Assembly (NCBI GenBank): GCA_017871115.1
Contig: JAFCIZ010000003.1
Coordinates: 745,001 to 809,000, forward strand
DNA: 64,000 bases
Direction of reading: 5' to 3'
DNA from: Cunninghamella blakesleeana
Lineage: Eukaryota; Mucoromycota; Mucoromycetes; Mucorales; Cunninghamellaceae
In this document: positions 1 to 11,881 of the stretch, one piece after another
Layout of the letters: each line of letters opens with the position of its first letter
How positions within the stretch are numbered: position 1 is the first letter of the stretch
The notes under the pieces: model-generated
The model's database searches: none
The model's input: the letters and a program-made list of their open reading frames with translations, nothing else
Told to the model about the DNA's origin: nothing
Made by a program: the position numbers and the translations under genes

Positions 1-733
1 TAGGATGAATGGAAGTTGATGATAAATGACGGTTACTGCTACTACTATTGTTATTATTATTATTATTATGAAAAGTTGATAATGGAGGCAATAAAGGAGG
101 TAAGGAAGTAATAGAAGAAGATGGGGTTGTTGTTGTTGTATTTAAGGATGATTCATCTTCAAAAGGAAAACTAGATAAACGATAATGAACTTTATTTGAT
201 TTATTATTATCCAATGTAGGAGTGGTATCTGATTTGGTTGTTGAAAAAGAAGAAAAAAATTCACCCAAAGCTGATTTACTTTTTTTCTTTTTAGCCTGTT
301 TATAAATATCATTGCTATTATTATTGTTATTATTATTATCCATGGAGTGATTTGTTGTTAAAGGAAAGGATTGTCGACCAGCGAATTTACTACGTAAAGG
401 TTTTAAAGAAAAAGAAGGTGACCAAGGTCTACTTCGCCGCTCCTCTTTATTATTTTCATTATGATGAATACTATTATCAGAACTTGATCTTGGTGTATTA
501 TTTTCTTTTATACTACCGTGATTGGAAGAAGAATGTATGGTTTCTAACTGGTAAATGGTGTATTTATTATTATTATTATTATTACTAACATTTCTTTTTC
601 CTTCGTTAGAGTCTTCGACATTTTCTTCTTCTTCCGCTACTATTACATCGGATGGTGCTAAAGAAAAACGGTGTGAAGCTTCTTCTACAGCGCGGTATAA
701 AGAGGTATGTGAAGCTTGTGCATGAAAAGTCAT
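1..733 (-). CDS. Asn/Ser-rich protein, N-terminal part only (cut by window edge)
   Basis: An open frame runs from an ATG at 733-731 to the window edge without a stop, about 244 codons, so only the N-terminal part is visible. The first 30 residues look folded (MTFHAQASHTSLYRAVEEAS and on). After that the protein is low complexity: acidic patches, several poly-Asn tracts coded by AAT runs, Ser/Thr-rich stretches, a Thr run near 120-150 and a short basic patch (KQAKKKK, near 260-300). No domain is recognised. The steady codon frame through several microsatellites and the absence of stops in such AT-rich DNA argue that it is real. An intron beyond the edge cannot be excluded. Function unknown; a signalling or cytoskeletal scaffold would fit but is not shown. 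Confidence 0.6.
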   Translation of the reverse strand, partial: MTFHAQASHTSLYRAVEEASHRFSLAPSDVIVAEEEENVEDSNEGKRNVSNNNNNNKYTIYQLETIHSSSNHGSIKENNTPRSSSDNSIHHNENNKEERRSRPWSPSFSLKPLRSKFAGRQSFPLTTNHSMDNNNNNNNSNDIYKQAKKKKSKSALGEFFSSFSTTKSDTTPTLDNNKSNKVHYRLSSFPFEDESSLNTTTTTPSSSITSLPPLLPPLSTFHNNNNNNNSSSSNRHLSSTSIHP

Positions 734-2209
734 TAAAATGAAAGTAAGTTATATTTAAATATATATATACATAAAATAGGTAAGATAAATAGAGGGAAAG
801 AAAATAAGAAATAAAAAAAAAGAAAAAAGAAAAAGTGGAAGTACAGCCATTTTATTAATCCAAGAATTCGGAGTTTAGGTTACTTTTTTTAGAAATAATA
901 CAATAATAATAAAAATATAAAAGGTTAATATATAAATGGGTAGTCATCATCATTATCATCATCGATAATAGCCTTTTTTAAGCCTAACACTAATACAATC
1001 GCCACTAGTATATAATAAACAAAAAATAAATAAATTAAAAAAAGATTACTATTGTCAATAATTAATCTTATTAAAAAAATTTTACTTCCGATTTAAAAAA
1101 CAAAAAGCTTAATTGGGTTAACATTTTTTTTAAAAAACTTGGGTTTTTTTTTATTTCCATATGATTATTTAATTTTGTATATATTTATATTTATGGCGAT
1201 CCTCTTATATAGACCATTTTTCTTAATTATTTATTTATACCGTAAACAAAAACAAAAAAACGATAAAGATCATGAAAAACTCAATATATATACATATAGA
1301 GGAAGACGAGAGAATCCACCAAAAGTTTAAAGAAAAGATTGTACGTACCTGAAATAACAAAGTAAAATAGAATAATCAAATATGTAAAGAAAAAACATAC
1401 ATGTATAAAAAAAAAGCCAACCCATTATAATAAATGTCAGTTGTATAATATCATAACTTTCGTTAATGTATAATACTATTGTTATCATAATAGGCTAAGT
1501 CAATGCCATATAATATTCTCACACTCAAAGCAAAGATCATTCGATTTTACTTGGATAAATATGATTTGAAACATTAGTTGACTTTTAATATAGAATTGGT
1601 CATTTTTATTTATTTGTTTATTATAAAAAAAAAGTGCCAAGTTGACATCTTAGTTTCATCTACAACACGATGATTTTTTATATAAATATATATATATTCT
1701 TATTATCCTATTATCCTGCGTTCCCTGGAAGAAGAAAAAAAAAAAAAAAGGTGATCTTTACCGAGGGCAGAATGATTTTTTTAAGTAACCTAGGCAATAA
1801 CTATATATTCATATGACATCTCTATTTGGAAAGCTTTCAAAAAATTAAAAATAAGGATTCTATTATTATTCTTTCCTATAAATATATATATAATTCTATT
1901 TATTGATACATTTTACTCTTTTATTCTTGCCACTTTTATTATTATTTTTTATTAAAAAACACCTTTTTTTTTTTTCATTTAATTATTTCAATGATATTTT
2001 CCATTTATGGTATGTTATTTCTATTAAAAAAAATGACAAGGTCAATTTTTTTTTTTTCTTTCCTATTTTCCAAATGATTTAAAGAAAAACGAATTATATA
2101 AAATTGAATATAATTTTTTTTTTTATCTATCTATTTCAAGAATAGTAAGATATATTTCGGTAAAACATTACCTTTCAATGACAATTTAGATAAAAAGAAT
2201 AGAGTAAAA

Positions 2210-2245
2210 GGCGAGGGGAGGGGAGGGGAGGGGGGGGGGGGGAGG
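2210..2245 (+). promoter_or_regulatory. Potential G-quadruplex in the WBP2-like promoter
   Basis: Four G runs (2215-2218, 2220-2223, 2225-2228 and thirteen Gs at 2230-2242) are separated by single A residues, the classic pattern for a very stable parallel G-quadruplex on the + strand. It stands out sharply from the AT-rich surroundings. The last long G run ends about 240 bases upstream of the ATG at 2483. A regulatory role is inference. Confidence 0.6.
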
Positions 2246-2260
2246 AATAGTAAGGATTAT

Positions 2261-2277
2261 TTAATTGGTCCAATTAA
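2261..2277. promoter_or_regulatory. Inverted CCAAT pair (17-base palindrome)
   Basis: The sequence TTAATTGGTCCAATTAA is a perfect inverted repeat with one central base. It contains ATTGG and CCAAT back to back, that is, one CCAAT box on each strand. It lies about 205 bases upstream of the WBP2-like start and just after the G-rich tract. CCAAT boxes bind the heterotrimeric HAP/NF-Y complex in fungi. Binding here is inferred. Confidence 0.45.
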
Positions 2278-2482
2278 TAAACGTGTTACTTTTTAAACTT
2301 CAGACTAAAAAAATAATAATAATCATGCCGCCGCTCACTTTTTTTTTTTTTTCTTTCGTTTCTTTTTTTTTTTTTTTTTAAGATATATATATTTCCAACT
2401 TTTTTCTTTCTGTTTCTTTTCTTTTCTTTTTTTTTCTTATATATACACATACATATATATTTTAACATTATATTCTACTTTT

Positions 2483-3238
2483 ATGTCTTCTTATAATAAT
2501 ACACAAACCAAGTTAATAAGAACAACTAACCGTTATTCCAACATTACATATACACGATTAACCCCTATTCCCTTGCCAAATGAAAGCTTTTATTTCAATC
2601 AAGATGATGTGAAAGCTAAAATAGCAAGTATTAGAGCACCTTTTAATAATCGAGTTTATAAACGAACCTCAGTCCATGTTACAGATAAACGCATCATCAT
2701 ATTAGCCCAACCTCTGTCTACTAAAAAAAATAATAGTGAAGAGGATGATGATGATGAAAACGAAAACGAAAACGAAAATAATGAAGAATTAAAGTCATTT
2801 CAATTGGATTTAGCTTACACTTTATCATTAAAAACCACCAAAGTGAAAAAGCATAAATTGATATTAGATATAAGTGTGCAAAACCAATGGGAATCTATTC
2901 AGATTCATTTATCGTTTCCAAAAAAAGATGCTAGTCGACGGGATTCCTTTAAAGAATATATTAATTTGGTTATGGCTGGCTGTGTTTCTAAAAGATTAGT
3001 CATCAGTGCCCCTCCTCCTTCTCCTCCATCATCATCCTTCCCAACTTCCACTTCTATGCCATTAATGCGTCACTATTCAACTGCTTCCTTCACTTCTTCT
3101 TTATTTAGTCATCGTCGTCCTTCTGATAGTTTGCCTTCCTATTTGCAAGCTTTGACTGATACGTCCTCGCCTATTATGCATTCATCCTCTTCCTCTCCAT
3201 TTTTTAATACTCAAGAATTACCTCCTGCTTATTCATAA
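2483..3238 (+). CDS. WBP2-like GRAM/PH-fold protein with a PPxY motif
   Basis: Single-exon gene of 251 residues. Residues about 30-170 resemble the GRAM-type PH fold of WW-domain-binding protein 2: a Tyr-Lys-Arg-Thr-Ser strand, VHVTDKRIIILAQP, then an acidic insertion (poly-Asp/Glu/Asn, about 90-103) and a strand-rich part ending in the helix DSFKEYINLVMAG. The rest is Ser/Pro-rich and disordered, ending in a PPAY motif at 247-250, the ligand of WW domains in Nedd4/Rsp5 ubiquitin ligases. In animals WBP2 binds WW proteins and can act as a coactivator. Here an adaptor linking membranes or transcription to a WW-domain protein is inferred. The start is the first ATG after a pyrimidine-rich leader. 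It is convergent with the next gene, 439 bases away. Family assignment rests on overall pattern and the PPxY, so it is moderate. Confidence 0.6.
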   Translation: MSSYNNTQTKLIRTTNRYSNITYTRLTPIPLPNESFYFNQDDVKAKIASIRAPFNNRVYKRTSVHVTDKRIIILAQPLSTKKNNSEEDDDDENENENENNEELKSFQLDLAYTLSLKTTKVKKHKLILDISVQNQWESIQIHLSFPKKDASRRDSFKEYINLVMAGCVSKRLVISAPPPSPPSSSFPTSTSMPLMRHYSTASFTSSLFSHRRPSDSLPSYLQALTDTSSPIMHSSSSSPFFNTQELPPAYS

Positions 3239-3677
3239 TAATCATATTTTTATATATATATATTTATTTTTTTCATTCTTTTTGTATCATTATTATTATT
3301 CATTATTAGTATTACTCAGTATTTGCATATTTATATTTTATATTTATTTTTTTTTATTTTTCACCTTCCCCTTTTTATATTAAACATTTTTTTTTATATT
3401 TTACTACGGAATTTTTTATTTTTGTACCATTGGTTTAAAAATAGAAAAAAAAAAAAAAAACAAAGATATAATAAACATAACCAATCTATTTTATTTCATT
3501 TACTTTTCCGTTTACTTTTTTTTTCTTTTTTACTTTTTTTCCAATAAATGGATAACTATGTATTTTTTGGTTTTTTTTTTTTTTTAATTTTTATGCATGA
3601 TTTTTTTTTTCCATAATTTTTGTTTTTTTCCTGGAGCTTCTTCCTTTTCTTAATTTTAAGTTTTTTGTTTGTTTATT
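3239..3677. other. Convergent 3' intergenic region, T-rich
   Basis: Contains long T runs and short A runs serving the 3' ends of the two convergent genes. A 74-codon + frame here encodes only Phe/Leu/Tyr from the T runs and is not a gene. Confidence 0.6.
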
Positions 3678-5479
3678 TTAAATAGAATGTAAAGATTTTT
3701 CCAAACCAGTAATAAAAGTCGACCGATTTCCTAATGTACCACTCGAAACCAAATTATCAACTAAAACTCTACTATTTTTGATACAATCACCCACACTCAC
3801 ACCTAAATAACTTGCTCCTGTGACAGACAATTGATGCCCCATCTGATCTTGGATAGCATGATGTAAATCCGTCATTCGTTTTGGATGTCCTACTAAATAT
3901 TGTGGTAAACATTCTTGTAAAATATTCACTTGATAATAACTTGGTTCAACATGACCCTTATTATTATGAATGGATAAATAATCCGACATGACTTTTTTAG
4001 TTAGTGATAACGCATGAGAGGTTAATGTGGATGGTAAGTGGTCATCTCCAAATGCTAAATCCCAATCGCTTCCGCCAATCATGGCTGTAAATCGAATGTA
4101 ATCCTGATCTTGTTCACCCATACTATTGGAATCAAAGATTACTCCTAATAAACCAGGTACTTTTGTCGAAAGTCTCATTAAGTTATCCCGGTGTGGTGTT
4201 AAAAATCCAAAGCCATCTAATTTAAAATCAATTGCCTTTTTAGGATAGGCTACGTTGACAACCGCGACATTGACATTAGGGTTATAATCCAAATGTGGCA
4301 AGTTTGGGATCAATTCATGTAATGCTTTGGCTGGTAGAGTAGATATAATATGGTTGCTTTTAAAATGGTCTTGCTGTCCCTGTTGTTGATCATGATTGGT
4401 TGAAACGGTAATCATATCATCTTTTAAGGATGGTGAGGAGGCATGGGTCACGTTCTTGTTATAAATGGGTATGGAAAGCTGAGTAACTTTTTGATTTAAC
4501 AGAATGTCTACATTGGGATGTTGATCGAGATACTGATATAATTTTTTGGGTAACGCTTCTAACCCTGGTAATAAACCTATCACGCTTGCCCCTTGCAATG
4601 TTTGGTGCCATGTTGGGTCCTTTGCTTGACATTCTTTAGCTATTCTTAATTCTTGAGGTGTGTCTAATTGAAGATCATCACTAATCAATCCTTTTACAAT
4701 ACTGCCGAATTTCTTTTCGTAGGCTGGTAAAAATGGAAATGTGGCTTGAACTGATAATGATTTGCAATCGCCTGCATAAATTCCATGTGTAATGGCCCCT
4801 ACTAAATTCAATGCTACATGTTGATTAAATCGTCGTTCAATAAAACTATAAATGGACTCATCATCATCGTGGTCATTAGAATACGTTTTGGATGGTTGGA
4901 AAGGTTCCGATATAATTGATCCTATTACTGAATCCATGATAGGGGGGTTTTCAAATAATATATCTTTTAAACTACTAGGTAATTTATTAATTTCTTGATT
5001 GTATTCAATATATCGGTTCTTGGCTGAAGGATGAGATTTCGATACACTAATAACTTGTTGATCTAATCCTAAATCTTTAATCTATATATACGTTTATTAA
5101 TATATTAACAGCTTAACAAGAATAGAATATAACTATATATATATTTATATATATACATATATATATTTATATATATACATATATATATGTATATATATAG
5201 TTATATATAATAAACTGGGTATTGCATTTATTTTATTGTCGCCATATTTACCATATCTAATAGTATAGTGCCTGAAACACCATGAGGTCTTAAGGTACGT
5301 GGTCCCGCTTCAAATAATACTTTATTGTCAATATGATTGCTTTTAATCCAACCACCTACACGATTACTTGCTTCTAATAATCGAACTTTCACATGGGGTG
5401 CACTTCGCGTTAAAAAGTAGGCCGCTGATAATCCTGATATCCCTCCTCCAAGAATAGTGACAATAGGTGATCCTGTCAT
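3678..5479 (-). CDS. HEM14: Protoporphyrinogen oxidase (haem biosynthesis)
   Basis: Two exons, 5479-5252 and 5081-3678, give 543 residues, close to yeast Hem14 (539). The enzyme oxidises protoporphyrinogen IX to protoporphyrin IX with FAD and oxygen, at the inner mitochondrial membrane, before ferrochelatase. Seen: an FAD dinucleotide-binding motif GGGISG at 11-16, the following acidic strand end LLEASNRVGGW (E36), and FEAGPRTLRP (56-65), typical of this oxidase. The C-terminal part has the family pattern ending in GDCIKNSR and an FITGLEKS-like end. Splicing GATATG|GTAAAT to TATAG|ATTAAA keeps the frame (LLDM-IKDLG). No cleavable presequence is obvious, as in other family members. The intron carries a 72-base AT palindrome. 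Confidence in function is high. Confidence 0.93.
5131..5202. repeat. AT palindrome and tandem repeat inside the HEM14 intron
   Basis: The intron 5251-5082 is largely an inverted repeat: AACTATATATATA at 5131 matches TATATATATAGTT ending at 5202. The middle has two tandem copies of a 20-base ATATATATTTATATATATAC-type unit. As RNA it could fold into one long hairpin that brings the splice sites together; as DNA it could extrude a cruciform. Confidence 0.7.
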
Positions 5480-6497
5480 ATTTTTATTTAATTTCTAATA
5501 CGTATAAATCTTATTGTAAGTATATATTTGTATAAATGCTGTTGTTTAACAAGTATATATAAACATACGTTTTTTTTTTAATAAAAAAAAAAATTGAAAA
5601 GAGCAAAGAAATTTCTTTCCGCTGGTATCCTTTTAAAAAAAAAGGCAGGTAAAAATAAAAAATTAGGCGGCGCTGTTTGATTTGTTTAAGTTGTATTTCC
5701 TATTGAAAGATATAACTTTTATGATAAATGATATTCTATAAACTTTTTAAATATGTTTGTATATTTTAGTATAATAATCTTATATATATATACGCTGAAT
5801 TAATAAAATATATTTAATTGGCCTTATTATTATTTTATTATTTTTGGAGATATCTTTTAAATATTTTGTAAATAGAAGAATTCATTCTCTTTTATACTGA
5901 ATATTAATTTAATTTATTACAATAGACTTATACATTTTGTTATATAGTATAACTAGCCTATAAATGGTTTTTTTTTGTATTAATAGTATAAATGTATTTA
6001 TTATATCTAATTAATCTTTTGTAAATTCTGGAAGCTTTTTTTTAAAAAAAAACATATGGCATATAAATGAAAATGAATAAAATAAAAAACATTGATGTCT
6101 TACAATGATCACTTTTAAATTTCGGCTAATATTGTTCTAATCTGTTTTATTTTCATGCCCTAATATCCTCCTACCAATACTATTATTATAGTTTTATTGG
6201 TGGCTTTTAATTATTCATAGTGATCACACTAGAAATAAAAAGGTATCATTCTTTAAAATATATACGTGTAAGGAAAAGATAACTTTTTTTAAAAAAAATA
6301 AGCCTTTTTTTTATTGACCAATATTAAAGTTTATTGAATAAAAAATAAAATAAAAAAACATGTATATCAATTTTATACGGATATCATTGATCAATAAAAA
6401 AAATAAAAATAAAAATAAATAAATAAACAAGATAATTATAATAATACTAGCGATAAATATATATATATATATGAGTGTGTATACTATTTTTTTTTTC
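5480..6497. other. Intergenic: HEM14 promoter and 3' end of the Zn2Cys6 gene
   Basis: About 1 kb of AT-rich DNA with A/T homopolymers and TATA-like runs near 5780 and 6458. A small GC patch (AGGCGGCGCTG) lies at about 5662-5673. No open frame is credible and no RNA gene was recognised. Confidence 0.6.
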
Positions 6498-8593
6498 CTA
6501 ACAACATGTAGGATTTAAAGAAGGGCCATGTTGCCAACTATTTTGGTTTAATGCTTCTTGCACACGTAAAACAAAAGGACGCTTCTTTGCAATATCACTA
6601 ACGGGAGTTAACATTATGACTTGAATCAATTGAGCCAGGCCGTCCAAAGCCTTTGATTTCATTTCTGTATGATTATCCACATGATAAAGTAAAATATCGC
6701 AAGCTTGTTTTAATTCATGTACACAAGGACGGAAATAGCAATCGATATCAATGATCCAGTTATTAAACAATTGCACTAAAGCAAAAGCAGCAGTGGTACA
6801 TCGTTGTAAAGATAAGGGATTGGGTAAATAAGTTTGATGTAATAAAATCCATTGTCCATGATAGCGAATCCAATGCATATATAAACAACGCGTGCTCCAA
6901 ACGGATGCTTGTTTCATAGGCAAAGTTGGCAGTTGTGCACGAAAAGTATTTAAACTGGCTTCAATCCGTTCAATTTCATCATAAGGTGTTTTGTCGGCAT
7001 CATTGGCAAAGCAGGTACGCCGGATATCCCTCGTGATTTGACAAGCTTGAAATTCTAACCATTGGAAAAGGGCTTGACGATCATCTTGAGATAAAGAAGG
7101 ATTAAATTGCGTGGTAGTGGTGGTATCCCCGTTATTTAAATGCACTTCGTAAGGCTTATTATGAAAATGGGATGTAGCCGTATCCAAAAAGTACAAAAAC
7201 CATAACAATGAACGAGCATATCCCTTGATATAGCGTATATTAGCATTTCTAAAGATAGTTTCATGATGGATTTGAGCAATCCCATCTAAAGCTTCTTCTT
7301 TATATAGTTGTAATGATAATGCCATTCGTACAGCCATTCCTGAATATAAATAAATCACGGACGTATTTCCCGATTCCATATGATATAAGACTAAATTACA
7401 AATGGCATGGCAGGTTGCTAAATTAGGCGTTTCAAAATAAAGAGTAGATAATAAATGTTTAGCCCATCCATAGTATTGTTGTGCGAGACTAACACATTCC
7501 GCTTCAGTAATTTGTAGCGAAACAAACGCCTCCCTATGCCAGCAGTAAGCATGCGGCAACATGTGACATAAAATAGAAGCATAAAGTAATTGTAAAGAAG
7601 GTGTAGCATCTAGGGTTTCTTGATCCAAAAGCATATCTTGTAACAAAACATTAAAAGGTTGAACGGCCCCGTGCAGCAAACAAGTCTTATATAAACGTAA
7701 TAAGTTTTTCACAATGGATTGGGGTAAAGGAGGGGGAGGATGAGAGATTTCAACATCACCTTCTTTCATCATAGTATCATCTTCTTCTTCAGGTGGTAAA
7801 AGGCTAGTAAAATGAGATAAACGTATGGTTGGGAATATAGCATTGTTTCTTCTTAACCAAGCAGGCTGAGGTCCGGAAGGTGGAGGTTGAGGAGCTTCAT
7901 TATCGAGAGCAAATTGAATAATGCATTTATAAATGTCTTCTACTGTTTCTAAATGAGTATCAATAGCTAAACCGGATGCTGCTGGATATTTATGGTGAAT
8001 ATCCCAATTTTTCAATGCTTTTGTACATAATGCTGGTTGGTTGTTTTCTTGTACTAATGCTTCAATAATGCCAAATTCATCTAATAATGTATGGATTTGT
8101 TGTTCTAAGCCTGAAAATCGATCTCGTAAGGCTGTACTTTCTAAATCTCCAGGCGCATCCAAATATTCACACTCTACGTCAGCTAATTCACATTGTTCGC
8201 AAGTGGGTCTTCCTCTAGAACATTTTGATCTATGTCGTCGACACCTAAAAGAGGAAAAAGTAAAGAAAAGTAAAGAAAAGAAAAGAAAAAAAAAGAAAAG
8301 GTAGAAGAGAAGGAAGAGGTAAAGAAAAGAAAGAAAAAAAAAAAAAAGAAAAAGAAAATACAAACAAAAGAAAATTAAAAAAAGAAAGAGAATATTATTA
8401 CTATTTATATTATTCTATATTATATCATTTTATTAATATATATTACTAAAATAATAAATTTATATATTGCTCATTCTAATCATAACTATTATATATACCT
8501 TTGACATGATAGAGCCATGCGAGCCCGTCGTTTTATAGTTTGTTTTTGTATACCATCTTTTATAGCTAACAAAGCACCTTCTTTTGCCATCAT
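6498..8593 (-). CDS. Zn2Cys6 fungal transcription factor
   Basis: Two exons, 8593-8499 and 8244-6498, give 613 residues. The intron splits the zinc cluster (CAAAG|GTATAT to TTTTAG|GTGTCG). After joining, the binuclear cluster is complete: C30-x2-C33-x6-C40-x6-C47-x2-C50-x6-C57, the canonical Gal4-type spacing, preceded by a basic stretch (IKRRARMALS). A short coiled-coil-like linker follows (near 70-90, GLEQQIHTLLDEFG), then a long helical region of the fungal-specific transcription factor (middle homology) type with Trp- and His-rich helices. Such proteins bind CGG-type sites, usually as dimers, and regulate metabolism. The regulated pathway is not shown. I start at the first of two adjacent ATGs; an in-frame ATG 99 bases upstream would add only a hydrophobic run from AT-rich leader. 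No partner enzyme genes adjoin it. Confidence 0.9.
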
Positions 8594-9463
8594 TTGTTTT
8601 TCGATATAATAGAATTGATTATGAAATAGTAATAAAAATAATAATATTAACAATAATAGTAATATAAAATGATAAATATATATAAAGTTCAAAAAATAAA
8701 ATAAAATAAAAAAGTAACGAAAGAAAGGAAAAGAAAGAAAAAAAAGCTAAAAAATAAAACACTCAATAAAAAATAAAATCGATCGGATCTTGAAAATTTT
8801 TAACTTGTTAACAAATACATGTAAAAATAAAAAGAGAATATATTGTTTTCTTTCATTTGTCTATATAAAAAGGGAAAGTAATGATAATAAAGATCACATG
8901 AATGATATCTCATCTCTTTTTTTTTTTTTTTCCTCTCTCTTTTTTTCTCAACTGTAAGTTTATATTTTGTATTCAATTTTTTATTGTCATCATAAATAAA
9001 AGACTAACTAGACCTTTTTTTATTGGATGGTGAAATAATATGGCCGTTAATTCGGATTTGATTCATTTTGTATTTTGCATATCTATTTTTATTCCCCTTT
9101 TTTTAATACTTGATATTATTTTCATTTTATTTAAAGTTGAGCCAAATTATAAATTCATTAAATGTACGTTTTTGGGTTTCTCTAAGATACGTAAAGAATG
9201 AAAATAATAATAAATAAACACTTTACATTTATTGGGTTATATCCAATAAAAAAATATGTGCGGGGGTTAAAAACCGAATATATTTTAAAAAATTTATTTC
9301 TTTGTGAACGAAAAAAAATAATATTATTTTTATTTCTCTTTCTTTTATCGTTATTTTTATTGTTTTTCTTTTTGTTAGTTTAAATAAATCACTATTTACA
9401 AACACACTGTATTTATTATTAGTATTATATTATCATCTTATTTTTTCATTATAATTTGTTACC
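8594..9463. promoter_or_regulatory. Divergent promoter region
   Basis: This 870-base region separates two divergent starts (8593 on - and 9464 on +). It has T and CT runs (8915-8950) and AT-rich DNA. A 61-codon + frame at 9198-9383 lacks any family likeness and is treated as non-coding. Confidence 0.5.
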
Positions 9464-9922
9464 ATGTTAAGTGAACAGCGTTTAGGATTTGAAGTAACAG
9501 ATCTAAAAAATGTAAATATTATCTTTGTTCTTTTTATTTTTTAATATAAACAAAAAAAAAAAAAAAAAGAAAAAAAATAGGTGGAATGTACTTTTATGGA
9601 TATAATGGTAATAATAATATATTTCTTTATATGTTTATACCCATATATTAACAGAACAATGAAGAACAAGAGCTTGAACAACTTTTAAATAATTTATTAA
9701 GTGCTTCAGCATATAAACATCGAGATACAGCAACTATAAGCAACTGGTGTACATTAATTGAAACAGGGAGTAAGATCAATCCAGCACTTTATTTAACCAA
9801 TCAGGAAAAGGAAGAATTTAAAAAATATGCTGATTTTAATCATGATATGGAAATTGAAGTGAAGGACTTTATATGTTTATTCTCAATGATAAAATCTCAT
9901 ACTGCTTCTACAGCTCAATCTA

Positions 9923-9970
<48 letters not shown>

Positions 9971-11843
9971 ATACCTTTTCTACAGCACCTTCTATGCAAC
10001 AACAAAAATCATCCCCAGGCTCCACTTCTTCTACTTCTTCTTCTCTAAGACCAAGTAAAATACCTATCCATCAACAAAAACAATTATTAGATTCTCCAAG
10101 AGCTTCTTCAAGTTTAAAAACACATTTGAAATCATCCTCTTCCTCCTCTCTTAATAGCAACACACCTTATCCAACCAACGTTTCATATGGTATAGTAGAA
10201 ACAATTCACTCAAGACCCATGGACCGTAATAATACAGATAGCTCTTTTCGTTCCCGAAGTACAGGGAAAAGAGTCTCGATTGACCCAACAATTCTTCAGG
10301 ATAATGAAAAAAGAAACAATAATAACAGCAGTATTCATAATAAAAATAGCTTACAAGCTTTTGATGTGATACCTAATAGTTTTCCTAGTAGTAGTACTCC
10401 TTTATCTAATGATTATTCTGTAAGTACATAAATGCATTTTAATTAAATAGGCATATATAATAATATCAGTATATTTATATATTTATTATTATTGTCATGA
10501 TAATCATTATTAACATTGCTATATATATATAAATTAAATAGAATAAAAATGAACCCTCAAGACAAAGTATTTTTATTGAATCACAAAATAACGTAAGTAG
10601 TAATGAATGTAATAATAATATTAATGATCTAATTAGCATAAATATATTTAATAATGAATTATTTCATTGTTACTATTATTAGACATCTACAGAAAATCAA
10701 GAGGAATATCAAGATCAAGAAGAAGAAGGAAACCAGGATGAAGACGAAGAAGAGGAGGAAGACATAATAGAAGAGGACGATGAAGAAGTAAAACAACAAC
10801 ATCACCAAGAAGATGAAAGTGAACCATATCTTAGACCATATCGATGGAAGTCAATGGAGAGTGAGGATATTAAAAGACAATTAGATCATGACCGAATGGT
10901 TCAATTAGAAAATGAAATTAGCGATTTAAAAAATGAATTGAAATTTTATAAGCATCAGTCTGAGCAACAACAAACCATTGAACACCATTATCAACAGAGA
11001 TTAAAAGAGGTAATAAACTATAACTGTATAAATAAACAATACAGAATAAAATAAAAGTATATTGATTTACTTGTATACTCATTTTTTTTTATTTTTATTT
11101 TTTTATTTTTTTTACTTTTTACTTATAGATGGAAACAGAAGTGAAAACTTTAGAATCTCTCCAAAAAAGTAATGATTATGAACATGAAAAAATAAAAAAG
11201 AAATACTCAGGTAAATAAAAGTAAATAAAATATCTATTAAAAAAAAATCATTTTATTGTCATGATCTTTATATATAAATTAAGAAAAGCTATTAATAACG
11301 TCCTATTATATTTGATTGATCATTACTATTTCAGACGAAATTCAACAATTAAAATCAAATCTAAGTTCAACAACAAAACAATTAAACGATACTTATGCCA
11401 AATTACATGATTCGCAATCCTTATCAATGAAAGCTGTGGAATTACAAAATGAAATGGAAAAAACTTTACAACAAAATCAAATTCAAATTGACAAATTAGA
11501 AATTAAAGCAGAAAATTTTGAGCAACTAAAACTTGATTTTGCCGCTGTACAACAACAACTATGCCACTTTCGTGATAGTTTTTATGTAAGTGTATATAAA
11601 CAATCCCATAATATTGTAATCGAAAGAAAGTAAAAAAAAAAAAGAAAAAAAATTGAAGATTAATTATTATTATAATTATTATTATCATCTATTAGAACAC
11701 TCAAGCTGAGTTAAACAATCATTTAAAACGTATACCATCTAATATGACTGTTGAAAAGGTAAATATATACATATAAAGCTTTTTTTTTTTTTTTTTTTTT
11801 TAGAAAAAAAAGTTTAAATAATAGAAAATAGAATCAATGAGTA

Positions 11844-11881
<38 letters not shown>

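Larger units (their letters stand above)
734..2482. other. Intergenic, promoter side of two divergent genes
   Basis: About 1.75 kb of AT-rich DNA between the start of the partial (-) gene and the start of the WBP2-like (+) gene. It holds homopolymer A and T runs, a G-rich tract at 2210-2245, an inverted CCAAT pair at 2261-2277 and a small GC patch at 2327-2334. Short open frames at 925-1096 (-) and 1139-1330 (+) could encode hydrophobic peptides but have no convincing start or splice context. Confidence 0.6.

Noticed and set aside
925..1096. Minus-strand open frame with a hydrophobic stretch and an Asp-rich end, resembling the C-terminus of a small membrane protein
   Set aside because: No ATG or splice acceptor in phase connects it to a start; the Asp run comes from an ATC microsatellite.
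1139..1330. 63-codon + frame, hydrophobic then basic
   Set aside because: Starts with a non-ATG codon, dominated by AT-rich Phe/Leu/Ile/Tyr codons, no family likeness.
8591..8692. Upstream ATG extending the Zn2Cys6 protein by 33 residues
   Set aside because: The extension is only Leu/Ile/Phe from leader sequence; family members start shortly before the zinc cluster.
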